NCBI GenBank assembly: GCA_949825065.1
Contig: OX463844.1
Location: 25,019,763 to 25,083,762, forward strand
Source: Odontocerum albicorne
Taxonomy: Eukaryota > Arthropoda > Insecta > Trichoptera > Odontoceridae
Direction: 5' to 3'
Length of the DNA: 64,000 bases
Part shown: piece after piece, positions 1 through 12,768 of the stretch
Position numbering within the stretch: the stretch's first letter is position 1
Layout: every line of letters starts with the position of its first letter
Translations under genes and position numbers: made by a program
Notes under the pieces: model-generated
Databases searched by the model: none
Told to the model about the DNA's origin: nothing
What the model saw: only the letters and a program-made list of their open reading frames with translations

Positions 1-489
1 TTTATAGGTGTATGTAAAACTTTAACTTCACTCTTTTTGAAATTATGATTTATCTCTGTAATATGGTTTGCGAATTTTGAAAAATGGTTATTACATAGAC
101 ACTGCTTATCTTTTTGCATTCTAGTGCCCGTGTTTCTTTGTCATTCCAATATGTGTACTTTCACAAGGACATTATATTTACATACGTTCTTCTTATTAAG
201 TTAATGTTCCTTGTCTTTTAATTTTTTTACCCATACTATTGTTGGTGTTATATGACGTCTTATCTTCAAATTAATTTATTGTTAAACATTCTCGAATGTA
301 TAATTCATTATAATATACCATTATGAACCCTACTATATTAGTATTGTTAAGTTACTGTGGTAATTTTTTTTCTATCCACAATACAACATTTATAATTTTT
401 ATCGTTTTAATGAATAGGGGGACCAAAGATTACACGTGCATAATAATGCAAAAACTCGATATTTTGTTGATATAGAGAACCAATCAGCG
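1..489. other. No recognisable feature
   Basis: AT-rich sequence; no exon, RNA or element end that I recognise. Confidence 0.5.
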
Positions 490-580
490 ACTTTGGTCTA
501 CTGGTTAGCATTCGCGTTAAGCAAGCAAACGAGGTTCGATTCCTGGTAGATTCACTACCTGACTGGTTTTACTATTAAAC
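490..580 (+). repeat. tRNA-like SINE head
   Basis: TGGTCTACTGGTTAGCATTC resembles a tRNA A box and GAGGTTCGATTCCTGG a B box, followed by CTGGTTTTA. No acceptor-stem pairing, so a SINE rather than a tRNA gene. Confidence 0.4.
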
Positions 581-1663
581 CATTTTACAACAAAATTTAT
601 GTTTTTCTATAGCTTATATGCTACTTATCATTAATTCAAATAGTGCTACTACGTAACACAAAAAATAAACTGCCTAACGAAAGGCTACAGTAGATTTAAC
701 CTGTCGATCATCTTGGAAGTTCAATATTCTTGTCAACGGAACTTTGGATTTAATTTGCCAAGAAGATATGCTTGCTGAAGTTCAACAGTATGCACATAAT
801 TAATCAATACATACACATCCACAGAATGAGTGACAATCATACACGACCAAGGTGTATACTCTACTGAATAGAGAACCATTTCACAAAGCAAGGCCTATGA
901 TAGAGTGGTCTCATTTCTCATTATAAAATTCACATTTTTGTCCTAAATACTAAATCAATCACATCCTGCATTCACAGAATAGCACATATTTCAATTCTAA
1001 GCAATTACATATAAAATTCATACCGCATCATTAATATTAATCATCAACCACATCAAAATTATGACCCAACAATTCCTAATCGTACGCTCTACATTTGCAT
1101 CAGTCCCACTCCCGTGCCAATATGGAGACTTCCAAAAGCCTCTTTTGCTGCTCCCTGTTAAAGAGCCACATTCTTATGTATTGTTTTAAATTTGAATACG
1201 CGACGTTGTAAAAATCATCACCCCTCCCTCAGGAATATGTAGTAAATTCTTGACGCAAGTAGCTGCAACATATAAATGTATCTGATATTCATGCAGTGCC
1301 CCTGACTTGTATGCTACTACGGTTAAAATATTAAAGTTACATAACTTCATCAAAGTCCACGATAATACTGCGCGCTCCCGAGGGAAATTAACCAAAGCAA
1401 TGAACTACAGTCAGACAGCTTGCGGCTCACCTTCGAGGACAAACAATAAAAGAACGTACAGCATCTTCCCGGAACATGGACATTTTCATAGTTTTTTTGG
1501 TATTTTATCTCTGGTCAGATAAAAATCACTTACTAAATGAAATGTTCTGGATTGCTCAAGCATTGTGCTTAATTTTTATTATATTTAAAAATCTTCAGCA
1601 TCTAATTAAGTCAGGTTATTGAACAATAAAAGACACGTCGGTTTCCTATGCATTTTTCGAAAC
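581..1663. other. No recognisable feature
   Basis: Short open frames on both strands near 1186-1522 overlap each other and match nothing I know. Confidence 0.4.
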
Positions 1664-1790
1664 TTATTGTATTATAATTTCGTTGCATACAGTACAACCT
1701 GGTATGCATATTGTTATGTGAAAATCTCTTCTAACCAACCAGAAAATATGAAAGAGGCCTTAAGTGAAAACTAGATTGGAATATTTTATG
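1664..1790 (-). repeat. SINE family 1, tail part
   Basis: Family 1 has a tRNA-like head (GTGGCCTAGTTGGTAAGACG ... GGGTTCGATTCCCGCTGG), a body with CAGTCTGGTTTTCACTTA and GGTTGGAAGAGATTGCCAC, and an end GGTTGTACTGTATACAACGA then AAGTGTAATACAATACA. This copy is the reverse complement of body plus end. Confidence 0.65.
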
Positions 1791-1969
1791 AAAAAAAAAA
1801 TATGGGTTACTATATAATGGAAATTCAACACGCAACCACTGGATTGAAAGACACGTGTTTTCCCAATTAGGTCACAAGTTTTTTTCGGCATTTTTTTTCT
1901 TATCATGGTGATAAGATATAAATGTATGCTCATTGACCCATAAGATTAGTAAAAATCCTTTATAAGTTA

Positions 1970-2065
1970 AAAATGGGATTGCAGTCTGGTTTTCACTTAG
2001 GGCCCATTAAAACATCTTTCTGGTTGTTGGAAGAGATTGCCATATGACAATAAGCTCACCCGATA
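1970..2065 (+). repeat. SINE family 1, body fragment
   Basis: CAGTCTGGTTTTCACTTAGG...GTTGGAAGAGATTGCCATATG matches the family body. Head and end are absent. Confidence 0.6.
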
Positions 2066-3754
2066 AAAAATTACTTAGTTTCTCTTACATAGTTTTGAGT
2101 TGTCTTTGTCGACATAATTTTGTGTGCTAATATATATTTTTAATTTATCTCGAGTTATTTGATATCTTAAGTTAGCAAAATAATAAAATCTTCAAATGTA
2201 AGTTAGATCACTTTTTACGTATTTGTTTTTCCCCCTTATTGGTATAATTTTACTTTATCCAAGAAGACCTTAAGGGACGAAAGTAGAAAATGTTTTGACC
2301 CGACTCAACCTTTTTCCAAACGATTGTCGGGATACGGGTGAATGGAGAAGAAATATCCGAGTAGTTGACCCGGAATAGATGGGAAAATAGCAAATAAAAA
2401 GGAAAGGATTCTTATTGGTTAGCTAAAATTCCTTCAAAATCTATTTATGTTTCCGTAAATTCGAAAGAACTTTTATTTTATATATTATTTAAACAATAAT
2501 AATATAAGGACAATTTATATAGCACCGTTCAGAGAGCAAACTTTCCTCGAAGGCACTGTAACGCGGGACTCATTGTGTAATGCACAATTTGGCTGATTTA
2601 TTGGCAAAGGGCAATAATGTATTCCAGTGCTGCGTCATACATTTATTTTTATACAAATAAAATAAAATGATAAAATACAGAATTGTATAGTGAAAATAAG
2701 ACCGGAATCATTTATCTATTTAAATATAACAATTTAATCTACGGTTATGATATGCGAGGAGATATTACGATCAATAATAGTGGAGAAACCTTTAGATCTG
2801 AAATAAATAATAAATACCATGTAAAGCATTCTTACATTTTCCAAGGAATAATAAAAATCCCGATAGTTGACTTCTAATCTCCCAAAACTTCCGAAGAAAA
2901 ACATCTTTTTGTCATTTCAAAAAGACTTTTTTTTAATTGTTCGGTTTATGAACAATTCAAAAATAGTCTTTTCGAATTGTTCGTAAACCGAAAACCTACC
3001 ATCCTCCCTTTTTTTTCAATGCGCTAGTCATCATCATTTTGAATGTCTTTACACTTTTGATTGATTGACTTACGATGCACCATCATCACTTAAAGTGCAT
3101 GACAGGATTTTTCCTTACTGTTAATTAAGATGCAGAACGTGATGTTTGATCGTTCGAATTTCTACTATACACCCCAGTAATGGTACTTGATTTCTTAATA
3201 CATTTTTTATACAAGTATTTTCAATACTGAAATTTTTCGTAACAAAGTTATACATACTCGTAGGTACGAGTATGTACGAGTATGTACATGCTTTAAAAAC
3301 TTAATTTATTTTGAAGGTTAATTTTCCTTAAGCATGAAAGTATAAAAATAAAATAACTTTTATATTCCGCTTTTTTAGGAAATAACATCTTAAGAGTGTT
3401 GATTATCGATAACCGCTCGGGCGCTACTGTAGCTGCCAGCGGTGATTTGTTCTTCTCAGTTTGAGTTTTAGGTTCTAATTGTGGTTTATTAGATTTTTGC
3501 CTATTTACGAGTAGGTATTCCATAAACTGTGCTCAATATTCCACTATATTTGTAGATTGGGTTTAGTCAATAACAGTGCATTTTCATAATTTTAAACAGT
3601 TTTTTGCTATTGCAATTGTCATATTATTATTGCGTAATATGAAATTAATTAATGATTTTTATTTTTAATGAATGTTCGTTTTCTCGAATAAAATTTCAAT
3701 TGGATTGATATTTGTCTATCTCAAAGTAGATGCATGCGTGGCGTGTGCAGCTTC
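2066..3754. other. Mostly unassigned; hairpin and motif cluster
   Basis: Apart from the hairpin at 2941 and a cluster of TACGAGTA/TACTCGTA at 3255-3290, only a family-3-like head (about 3412-3460) is visible. Confidence 0.4.
2941..2991. repeat. Strong hairpin
   Basis: 18-bp arms TCGGTTTATGAACAATTC and GAATTGTTCGTAAACCGA with one mismatch, around a 15-nt loop. Too short for an element with identifiable ends. Confidence 0.7.
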
Positions 3755-4012
3755 AAGAAACACTTGAAGATCTACAAATATTTCTTTGTAGTTCGTCTTC
3801 TCTTGGTAAGTTTTCTGCGTTTTTCATACCAAATATGTGTTTCTAAATAAATTCAGATTCCTCCAGCCACCACCTTCCTATTTTACATTCTGTTGGTTTT
3901 TTCTTTTGTAATATTTTTAATCTGTCAATAATAATGGGTTCGAATCTGGAATAAAACCGCCAATGAGGAGAGTGCGCTCTAAATGACGCTTTATAAATTG
4001 TCTTATTATTAT
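3755..4012 (+). repeat. Dispersed repeat family 3 copy (SINE-like)
   Basis: TTTCTTTGTAGTTCGTCTTC then TTGGTAAGTTTTCTGCG, a B-box-like GGGTTCGAATCTGG, GAGGAGAGTGCGCTCTAAAT and an ATT microsatellite end. The same blocks recur at 41132-41395 and partly at 27045-27170. Confidence 0.55.
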
Positions 4013-5462
4013 TATTATAAATTAATTTATAACCACCTGTTTAGAATCAAGGCTGAAAATCTTTTGGAAAACTAAGGGCCATGTCGTCTCCATTATTTTA
4101 AATGGGAGTCATTAAGATGTTCCTAGGCCTTTTCATGACCAACTGTGTTCTTCTTAGCTTGCTTTATTATTGTTATGTGCCGTCATATATAATATATGCG
4201 TATTCCTATAAATTCTTTTGTGTGTTTTGATAATTAATTCATCAGCATATTTGGGGTCAGCGCGACTCACATACTCATTCCTTACGTTATCTTTCTTGAT
4301 CATTCGTAAACTCTATCGCAGTATTCGTATTTTGATATCATTGCATTTCAGTAGTTTTTATTGTTATATTATTTTTATTACCTTGAAATGCTAACATTCC
4401 GATATTCTCAATGTGAGAATGGTAAGTACTAAACCACTATATATATCACTGACGGCGACAAACATTCAATAAAATCAGTTATTGCGAATGAATTATTCAA
4501 GTATCTTGAATAATTTATTCACAATACGTGATTCTTAAGTGTATAATATAACTTTTGCTTTTTAATATACATATTTTTTAATAGGTAATCCACCGAAACT
4601 AGGCAATTATATTAGTTATTATAATAATACTAATTAAAAAATAATGGCTATTCTAGAAAATTTAAAGTTCCAACTGACTATGCTTCAAACATTTGACAAT
4701 CGATCTATAAAATTGGAAAAGTTCCACGAAGAAAGAAGAAACGCAACATTCATTGGACACGGTAAAGATATGGTTTTTAGTAAATCAAATCTGTCTCGCA
4801 AAGGACAACCGAAAAATACATGATCTATACTTTTTAATGTTCTAACTAAAATAATCATTCTTTTTGATCAAGTCACAATATTAGCGACTATTCAATGAAA
4901 CTGAATTCAATCACCATGAAGTACTGCACATAGTACTTACGTTTTTTTATCTATTTGTCAGTTGAATGATCAGTCTTATCTAGTATTTGAAATATGTTCA
5001 CCTATACGAGTTCAACTATTTCAGCGGTAATTGCACATACGAGTACGTGTGCATTTATTTATTGCAATATGCTCTCATTTGCCAGCTACCGTGATCAAAG
5101 CAATACATGTGAGATACTACCAATTACTCTAATGATAATTTTCTTACATCAAGTAAATGTGGCAATAATGGTATTAGGAAATGAATAAGTGTTAAAATCC
5201 AGGAAGAAAATCGTTTGAATAATTAGATTTCAAAAATTATAGTTCGTTTAGTAATATTTAAGTTTTAAATTATCATCATCATTCACCTTATGCCTTGGAT
5301 GATCCTTAAATCAAACGAGCAAATTATTTTACATTTTCTTATTCTTATGAACAAAGTATTTAAACCGATTATCAAAATATTGTAGGATAAACACTTACAA
5401 AATATTTTAAATAAATTTCCCAATTTTGTGCCCTGACACACAAACTTATATTGCTTGGTTGA
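4013..5462. other. No recognisable feature
   Basis: AT-rich, with small local palindromes such as ATTCTCAATGTGAGAAT near 4402. Confidence 0.4.
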
Positions 5463-5645
5463 TAAGAGCATGTCTTCCGACCCGGAGATTACGGATTCGA
5501 TTTCCGTTGGTAGATATTTAAAAAAAGGACATTAGTTGGTTTTCACTTCAGGCGTCATTAACATATTTCTGGTCGTTTGGAAGAAATTGCCACATAGCAA
5601 TAAACTCATCAGGTTGTACCGCATACAACAAAAGCGTAATCGAAT
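5463..5645 (+). repeat. SINE family 1 copy
   Basis: Starts in the anticodon-arm region (CATGTCTTCCGACCCGGAGA), B box GATTCGATTTCC, body and GGTTGTACCGCATACAAC end. Confidence 0.7.
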
Positions 5646-6884
5646 AATATTACAAACTTCTATAGCACGAGGGCGATCAAATATTTGATTGCAAAATTGG
5701 TCAACAAACTTCTTGGATGCTTTTAAAAGAGGAAATTCGGGAAGCTTGCGGGAAGAATATGGTATCGATGTATATATTTTTGCGGGGCGAATGAGGCGGT
5801 GTTAAATTTTAGGAAAAATGTTTATTTCAATGAGGCTCGTGTGATATATAAATTCTCACGTACAACCTTTAAAGTGCGTATTTTAGCAATGAATATGTTG
5901 AAAGTATTTAATCAAGATGTTTGTTTATTTTTTTTAACATAACAAGAAAAAGTATTGGAATAACCAAATAATAGATAAATCATATAAAAATATATTCCCT
6001 TTCCCCCCATTGTATTTTTTTATGCTTAGATATAGTACACCTGCTGGATCACTAAATAATCATTCCTATTTAAGCCAACCAGTTCACCATATGTTTCAAT
6101 TATATATTCTCATCACTGGAAAAAATGTGAAAAAAAAACAAAACGTAGAAATGCATGACATTTACATTTTTCGAGTTTAATGAACAAAAAAAAATAAAAA
6201 AATAGCAACATGATAAATTCATTGATTAATTTTTTTACTGTATGTTTTATTTTATTTCAACGTCCCAATAACCTTTTTGATATCAAATATTCAATTCATT
6301 TCGCCAGAAATTACTTCTTCACTTGACTCATGTAAGTAGTGAGTCACGTGAAAATCCGTACTATGCTCACGTTGATTGCCAATATACTCGTATATGCAGT
6401 CTTGTCTTGCAGTTTAACAGCTAAACTATTGCAGTCACTTTACTATGGAATAAAGTATTTTGCCGGAAATATAAAGAACATGTGAAATAATACTCGTAAT
6501 AGTGTCAATTAGTAGTATCGCCGATATAATAAAAAAATATGCAAAACTCGTGGATGCTTGTTAGTGAAGGATGTACAAGTAGTCGACGTCGTGGGGTGGA
6601 TTTCATCTTGCCGTAGATAGACAAAGATACAAATCTAGACATATCTAGGATTATTATAATGTGGTTAATATGGTATTTCATCCGTTGTTGGCCTTTTTTT
6701 ATTTCTTGAGGCAATCTGGACTCAACGATGCGGAAACGGTCGGGGCTGGCAGCATAAGTAATCTTATATCTTCATAGACAAGGCAAATGGAAAATTGTAC
6801 AATATAAAGAAAATAAATCTTTAATTATTTCAGAATGTACATCGATTTTTATAGCGTACACGATATGGTCGAATATTTGTATCA
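5646..6884. other. No recognisable feature
   Basis: AT-rich; no coding or element signature. Confidence 0.4.
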
Positions 6885-7255
6885 CAACGGTGTCCAAACT
6901 TTTCACTAGCTGACCCATTGGCATCTTGCTAAATTGCTAAGGACCCTCAATTAATATTAATTTATTTACCGTGTAAATTTTTACTTTGTTACTGTAATTG
7001 TAATGCAAAAATTTCCATCCGCTACCCACTACCCTAAGGCGGCGTCTTGCTCACGCTCCCCACTCCCTTCTGTTGATACTTGACTGACTCCCTTACTTAA
7101 AACTAAGCCATGTAATCTATGTAATCACTTAACTACATGGCTTAGTTTTAAAGAGCAGACCACTAGTAGACAACTGTATTCTTTCGAGCTTGTTACGGAT
7201 TCCTCTGCCCCCGCAGAGCTTCGAGGGTCTGGGGTCTCTAGTTTGGGAACCGCTG
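6885..7255. mobile_element. hAT-like MITE with internal hairpin
   Basis: Left end CAACGGTGTCCAAACT matches the reverse complement of the right end, CAGCGGTTCCCAAACT, typical of hAT-like MITEs. No clear 8-bp duplication is visible. The middle has an 18-bp perfect hairpin (arms 7097-7114 and 7134-7151). The short open frame across its right half is not a gene. Confidence 0.6.
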
Positions 7256-7374
7256 AACAATATTGAATAAGATATTCAAAAAGGATGCTGAACGTTTTAA
7301 ATGATTTCAAAAACTATGCCGACTTTTACCACACGCGTACTCATTTAAAAAAAAGTATTTTAGACATATTTTCA

Positions 7375-7485
7375 AGTAATGCCTCTTAAAAAAACATATT
7401 TCTGGGTTTGTTGGTAAATATGATACGAGTATATGCCAATAAACCCGTCAGATATTACTGTATACAATGAAAGTATAATATTATA
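7375..7485 (+). repeat. SINE family 1, decayed tail
   Basis: TTCTGGGTTTGTTGG, GCCAATAAACCCG and CTGTATACAATGAAAGT resemble the family end. Confidence 0.45.
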
Positions 7486-7984
7486 CTTTTATAAGTTACG
7501 AAACATGATATTATAGTTCCAATTATATCATATTGCGTAAGTTATGCATAAGTTATATAAGATTATTTCAGAATCTGCATACACTTAAACGGTATGATAA
7601 AATCGTTCCTACAGATTATTAAATACTAAGACACAAAGATCAATCTGTAAATCTTTGATTATTTAAGAATTTACAATACATCGACTTATATATCATAGAT
7701 ATGGTCGAATAGTCCTACAGATTAAATAAGATAACGAAGATGATCCAGCTATTGAGTTATGTATTAAATTTAAGCTTCATTAGACAGCCTCTCTGGCAAG
7801 ATAGAAGACACTGAAGCGAGGGGTTCCCAACCGTGTCAACTACTCGTAGATCACTTCCCACGCTCAACTTTATCCAAACCATTGAATTGGTTAAGGCGGT
7901 CAAATAAAATTAATTCATTGAGTCTGTGTTTAGATTAAATTAAAATATTATTTCAACTCTTTTTGTCCCTATTATTCATTATAC

Positions 7985-8416
7985 CTCCATAGATTATTTG
8001 CTAAGACATTGGTTGTCTATGCGGAGATTCGGGGTACGATTCCCGATTGTACAAAATAGGCTACAAGTCTGGTGATAATATTCGTCCGCGCTAGACATGG
8101 GCGATTGTTTATTTTTTTTTCATTTTATTCAAATGTTTAACTAACTCTACACAAGATAATTTGTCAATATCAGTTGCCTCACTAGGATTATTACCTGTTC
8201 TGAGACAGCTAACTTACACCTTCGAGATTAACATACAGACACGCATAAACAATGCAACAAATCCAAGCGGACCCACTCCGAGATTTGATTCCTCGAATGA
8301 AAAAAATAAAAAAAATATAAACAATATACTGGCAAAGTTTCATTGAAAATGCCTGCACACGTGCGATAGTATTTTCAACACGTACAATGGTGATATAATG
8401 AACTGTGAGTGGCGTA
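7985..8416 (+). repeat. SINE family 2, split by an insertion of about 250 bp
   Basis: Family 2 shares the tRNA-like head, but its body reads CTGGTAATAATACTCGCACG ... TCAATGACGAACTGTGAGTT ... AGACAATATTGTCTCCCGGA, then CACGCTCTTCAATATGTCC. Here head plus first body part lie at 7985-8100 (GTACGATTCCCG) and the ACACGTACAATGGTGATATA to GAACTGTGAGT part at about 8355-8416, with unrelated sequence between. Confidence 0.5.
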
Positions 8417-9229
8417 ATCCAGTGGTTCTTAACCTTAAGACTCGATTACTTGAACTGAATACAATATTGGCTAACGGCCACGCTTATCAATTCGTGTACG
8501 ATAAAAGGATAATAATAATAATTCATTTTTATACCCCTTTTTAAGCGCCCTAAATGTATAGTATGTAATTCTGATCCGATGAATAAACGTTTTCTGAAGA
8601 CGAAGTTTTATCGTGAATATTTCATTTTGTTACTCCCTTAACACTTTCTATCTCATTAGTTCGTGTTTTGCACTGCGCTCAGTTGGAATTATTTACATAG
8701 TAAATATAAGCAAAACGGGCTTAAATTATTGATTTCCTTTCCTTTTGTGTGCTTATCAATATTTGTTCTGTTTCCTCTCTCACCGCTCTGTGATTTTACA
8801 CGGGATTGGTTCAGCCAATTGGGGCGAGAAATTGACATTTTTTAAGCGAGGCTTAAACCTTACTGGATTTGGGTTGAAGGTATTCATTCGGTCGACACAT
8901 TCATTTTTCATTCTCCTTTTAAATTATTTTATACACATATTATTGATCTTTATATTTCGCTTAATTTATTTACAGTAACGTAGTTAATTCATTCACAGTA
9001 TTTGGTGACATTTGTAAATATTTTGTTTTATTTTTTTATTTTAATTTGCTTTTTATTTATATAAGTCTTCATTGTGTCGTGTGCGTTTCGATAACTGTTG
9101 TATAAAATCTCATTTTTCTATTCCAATTTATGTGAATGTGGTTTTGAGAACTTGTGTAATAATTTTTACCTGCAGTTTTCGTGATTCGTCCTAATTTTCA
9201 TTTTTCGTTTATAAATTTTGATATTGCAT
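8417..9229. other. Unassigned
   Basis: Begins with a hAT-like end (CCAGTGGTTCTTAACC); the rest is unrecognised. Confidence 0.35.
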
Positions 9230-9665
9230 ACATACCATCAAGCCATTTCCCTGCTAGGCTAGGCAGAGGAGATAGAGTGCCAGACTTTCTTATCTCGATA
9301 CATAGTTCGCTTCTTCCACATCTATGTATCTCATAAAGTTCCTACGATTTATCTTCTTACTTTTCCTTCTTTCAAAGTATTAAGTTGACCCAACAATACT
9401 TTCCTTGACCTTCTTCATGCCTTCTACTCAAACTTAAACTGTATCTTTATTTTCTTAGTCTTTCTTCATTAGTTCGTTCTAAATGCCCAAACCATCAGAA
9501 GTGTTCTTCTTCATCTTATTTAGCACATCAGTCTTAAGTTAACATTCATCCCTTATCACTTCTATCTGTAATTTGTCGTACATAGTCACCCCGTGTATCC
9601 TTTTAAATCCACACATTCCTACAGCATTTATTCGACTCTTTAAGCGTGTTTGAATTTTCCAATCT
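9230..9665 (-). mobile_element. RTE-like retrotransposon 3' fragment
   Basis: Same family as 39025-39770. The reverse strand starts with the decayed R-F-HV-RM segment and ends with the family 3' tail GGCTTGATGGTATG. Non-coding through frameshifts. Confidence 0.65.
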
Positions 9666-10359
9666 GTAAATATGTGTATTTTTTTTAATATTGTACAATG
9701 TTAGTCTATATTACTATATTTTATATGATAATATTTAATTGATTGTAATATTTCAGTTAAATTTGCTTTTACATTAATGCGATTCAATGTTATATTGTAA
9801 TTAATTTATACATTAATGCACATATGTTAAATGGTCAATTTTCATTAGCTCTTGTAAGACGTGAAAATAATTATTGGTATAAACTTTCAAATGTTCATTT
9901 TGTTATATTTATTTATGGCTGTATAATGTCGAAAAACACTCTTGATGGGTGACAACCAAAAATACAAGATAGAAAAGAAGTCTTTTCGGGTATAATTTTG
10001 TAGCGTTTAATCCAGCAATTGATACGAATCTACGTTATTCTTGTCTGGTCGGCTGGAAGAGATCACTGTTAGACTTTAAATTCGCCATTAAATAAATTTG
10101 CAAATTTGACAATTTAAAAGATATATCGCGTACGATTATTAAACCTTACGTTTTTTTTTTTGTGAATTGTGAGATATAACATTTTTCGCTTTTAAAGGTC
10201 CTTTGAAATAAAGAAATTCTTGAATTCTTCCAAGAAAATAATTCATATAACATGGACGTAAACTGCAAAAACTTTAGGTTATTATTTTCAATCCAACCCT
10301 CACATAATTATCTGATTGGAAGATTCAAATTGTATTGCTTACAATAAAACTGGAGTACA
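9666..10359. other. No recognisable feature
   Basis: AT-rich spacer between an RTE-like fragment and a tandem repeat. Confidence 0.4.
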
Positions 10360-10635
10360 ATTTAAGTGCAAGGCAATGAACATGTACGAGTATAACAATA
10401 AAAGTGAAATCTTACTAAAGTATGATACAATTAAAATGTACGAGAATTGCAGTAAAAGTAAACGAGTATTACAATAAACTTGTAATTTAATTGAAGTATG
10501 ATATAGTCAAAGTGTACGAGAATTGCAGTAAAAGTGTACGAGTATTGCAATAAAAGTGCAATCTAATTGCATTATGATACAATTAAAGTGTATAAAAATT
10601 GTAGTTAAAGTGTACAAGTGTTACAAAAAAAAAAT
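10360..10635 (+). repeat. Diverged tandem repeat, ~79-bp unit
   Basis: Three to four copies of a unit built around GTACGAGAATTGCAGTAAAA, GTGTACGAGTATTGCAATAA and GTATGATACAATTAAAG, with the last copy decayed. Confidence 0.75.
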
Positions 10636-10792
10636 TATTACAACTTAATCATGGTAAAGTAAAAGTGATTTTTCTCTTAAATATCGAGCGTATAGAAAAA
10701 TAGTTTTATTCTGTACCTCTCAATCTTTTAATTTTTCACATATCTCAAAAACAAGAGTTTCTTATAGGTTTAATAATGTCCTTAAATACTAT

Positions 10793-11005
10793 CGACAACC
10801 TATGCTGTCTTGTTGGCTAGACATTTGTCTTCCACCTGAGATTTTTGAGTTCAATTTCCGATAGTTCCCAAAAAAAAAGAATCCCATTCTTTTTTTAAAT
10901 TTATTTTAGGCCTTCTTTCTAGTTTATTTGAAATAATTAACTTATAGCCCTAACCGCACCAAGTTTAACTGTAAACAATGAAGGTGTAATAAAATACAAT
11001 ACATT
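10793..11005 (+). repeat. SINE family 1, diverged copy
   Basis: Head GACAACCTATGCTGTCTTGT and TGAGTTCAATTTCC, tail TTTAACTGTAAACAATGAAG then GTGTAATAAAATACAATAC. A family-2 SINE follows immediately. Confidence 0.55.
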
Positions 11006-11007
11006 AT

Positions 11008-11290
11008 GTCAATCTCCGTAGCCTAGTTGTTACATTCTTGACTTCTATTTGGGGATTTCGGGTTTGATTCCCGATGGTACTAAAAAAACGGGTGCCTGGT
11101 AATAATACTCGCACGCGCCTTGCGGTAATGTTGCCAACACGTTCAATGACGAACCGTGAGTTCCGTGCCTTCTCCATATGTTCTAGACCCAAAGGAAGAC
11201 AACATTTTTCTCCCGGACATGCTCTTCAATATGTTAGACACACTAATTCGGATATATTGAGGGGTACTTATCATACGCATAAAAAAGTAT
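11008..11290 (+). repeat. SINE family 2, best copy
   Basis: Head CAATCTCCGTAGCCTAGTTG, B box GGGTTTGATTCCCG, body GTTCAATGACGAACCGTGAG, end TTTCTCCCGGACATGCTCTT then CAATATGTTAG. It directly follows a family-1 copy. Confidence 0.7.
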
Positions 11291-11618
11291 GTAATGCAAT
11301 TCAACTATTTTATTTTGATTCATAGATCATCAACAAGTCGGGTCCTTAATGTAGAAGTTCGCATGGTTGCTTAGCATCAACATGCCTCGAATTCGATTAT
11401 CGACAAGTCACGAACTGGTTTAACTTTTGGACAAATTTTCATATCGCTCTACACGTTTAGTGTCTGTCAAAACATAAATTGGGTTTCTGGCATAAATTGG
11501 TAAGTGCTCAAATTCGGAAAACGACATTTTTGGTAATTATCATCAAATAACCAACATGCATGTCTAGTAAAAATTTAAAATTCTGAAAGTACTTTCACGC
11601 AATCGAACTATAACAGTG

Positions 11619-11740
11619 CCCAGATGCATATACGAGTATATTGGAAGGTGCCCAGATGCATATAAGAGTATATTGGAAGGTGCCCAGATGCATATAAGAG
11701 TATATTGGAAGGTGTCCAGATGCATATACGAGTGTATATT
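11619..11740 (+). repeat. 32-bp tandem repeat x4
   Basis: CCCAGATGCATATACGAGTA then TATTGGAAGGTG: copies start at 11619, 11651, 11683 and 11715. Open on both strands by virtue of the repeat; not a gene. Confidence 0.9.
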
Positions 11741-12295
11741 AGAAGAAGTTCTAACTTTTAAATTGAAACATCTCAGAAACAGTAAAATGTTAGTTACCAA
11801 TTTATGGCGGAAATCCGATAATATATTATTATTCGAGCGCTCGTGGAATGACATGTGTATCGATGAGAGCTATACAAGTTTTTGTTTTTTTTTATTCGCA
11901 ATGCAATCGAAATAAATATCACGATGTTTTCCTTTTAATTATATGGTTATAGCAATACCATGTTGGAGATTTCACCAAAATGCGATTGATATGCATTTAT
12001 ATCGTGTGCAGATTACAAATATCCAGTTTTGGATCCGTCCGTGATCCGCGTAATCCGAGAAAGTGCCCAGAGAGGAGAATGGCCGGTTTACAGTAGCATT
12101 AAGTGATTATTTCACTTCATACTTCTGCACCCGTATCAAATCATAACACTTTATGCACCGTTTAACATTTATTTATTTTATGCATACATGCAACATTTGT
12201 TATTTGTTCCATCAATTATGCATTGACATGCTTAAAGATCGCAACAATATAAATTATAAGATCCCTTATCAATAAGTTATTCTTATTATCTATAG

Positions 12296-12760
12296 CAGGG
12301 GTGGGCATGCATGAGGTCAACGAGAGCCACATTCTGGATTTTCATATATATAAAGAGCCACACCATAGTCACGTTCTCACGTAGTATTAAATACACAAAT
12401 TCAAATTTATTATAATACATATTCTACACAAATCTTAATTGCTATATAAAGTATAAAAAATACACATATAAGAAAATATAAAAATAGCGCAGAATAAGGT
12501 TTGCGTGATTTGCGCACATAAAGAGGCAGGAGATGCGCGCGCACCCTGCACGTTGAAATCAAAGCACACACGTATACACCAATACTTGCGTCTTTGACAG
12601 TTGCATTCATACATGCGCATCTTGTCACTTACAACATTTAGAAAGGAAAATCAACACTTAGAAGAAAAAAAATTACAACATTTAAAAAGGACATTGGGAG
12701 TCGCACTTAACCCAACGAAGAGTCGCATGCAGCTCTCGGAGCCGCATTTGCACACGTCTG
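12296..12760. mobile_element. hAT-family MITE with 8-bp target duplication
   Basis: 465-bp non-coding element. The left end is CAGGGGTGGGCA and the right end, read on the other strand, is CAGACGTGTGCA (about 9 of 12 matching), flanked on both sides by the perfect 8-bp duplication ATCTATAG (12288-12295 and 12761-12768). An 8-bp duplication with CAG ends is diagnostic of hAT transposons. No transposase is encoded. Confidence 0.85.
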
Positions 12761-12768
12761 ATCTATAG

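Noticed and set aside
11564..11915. Open frames on both strands
   Set aside because: Created by the 32-bp tandem repeat, which happens to lack stops.
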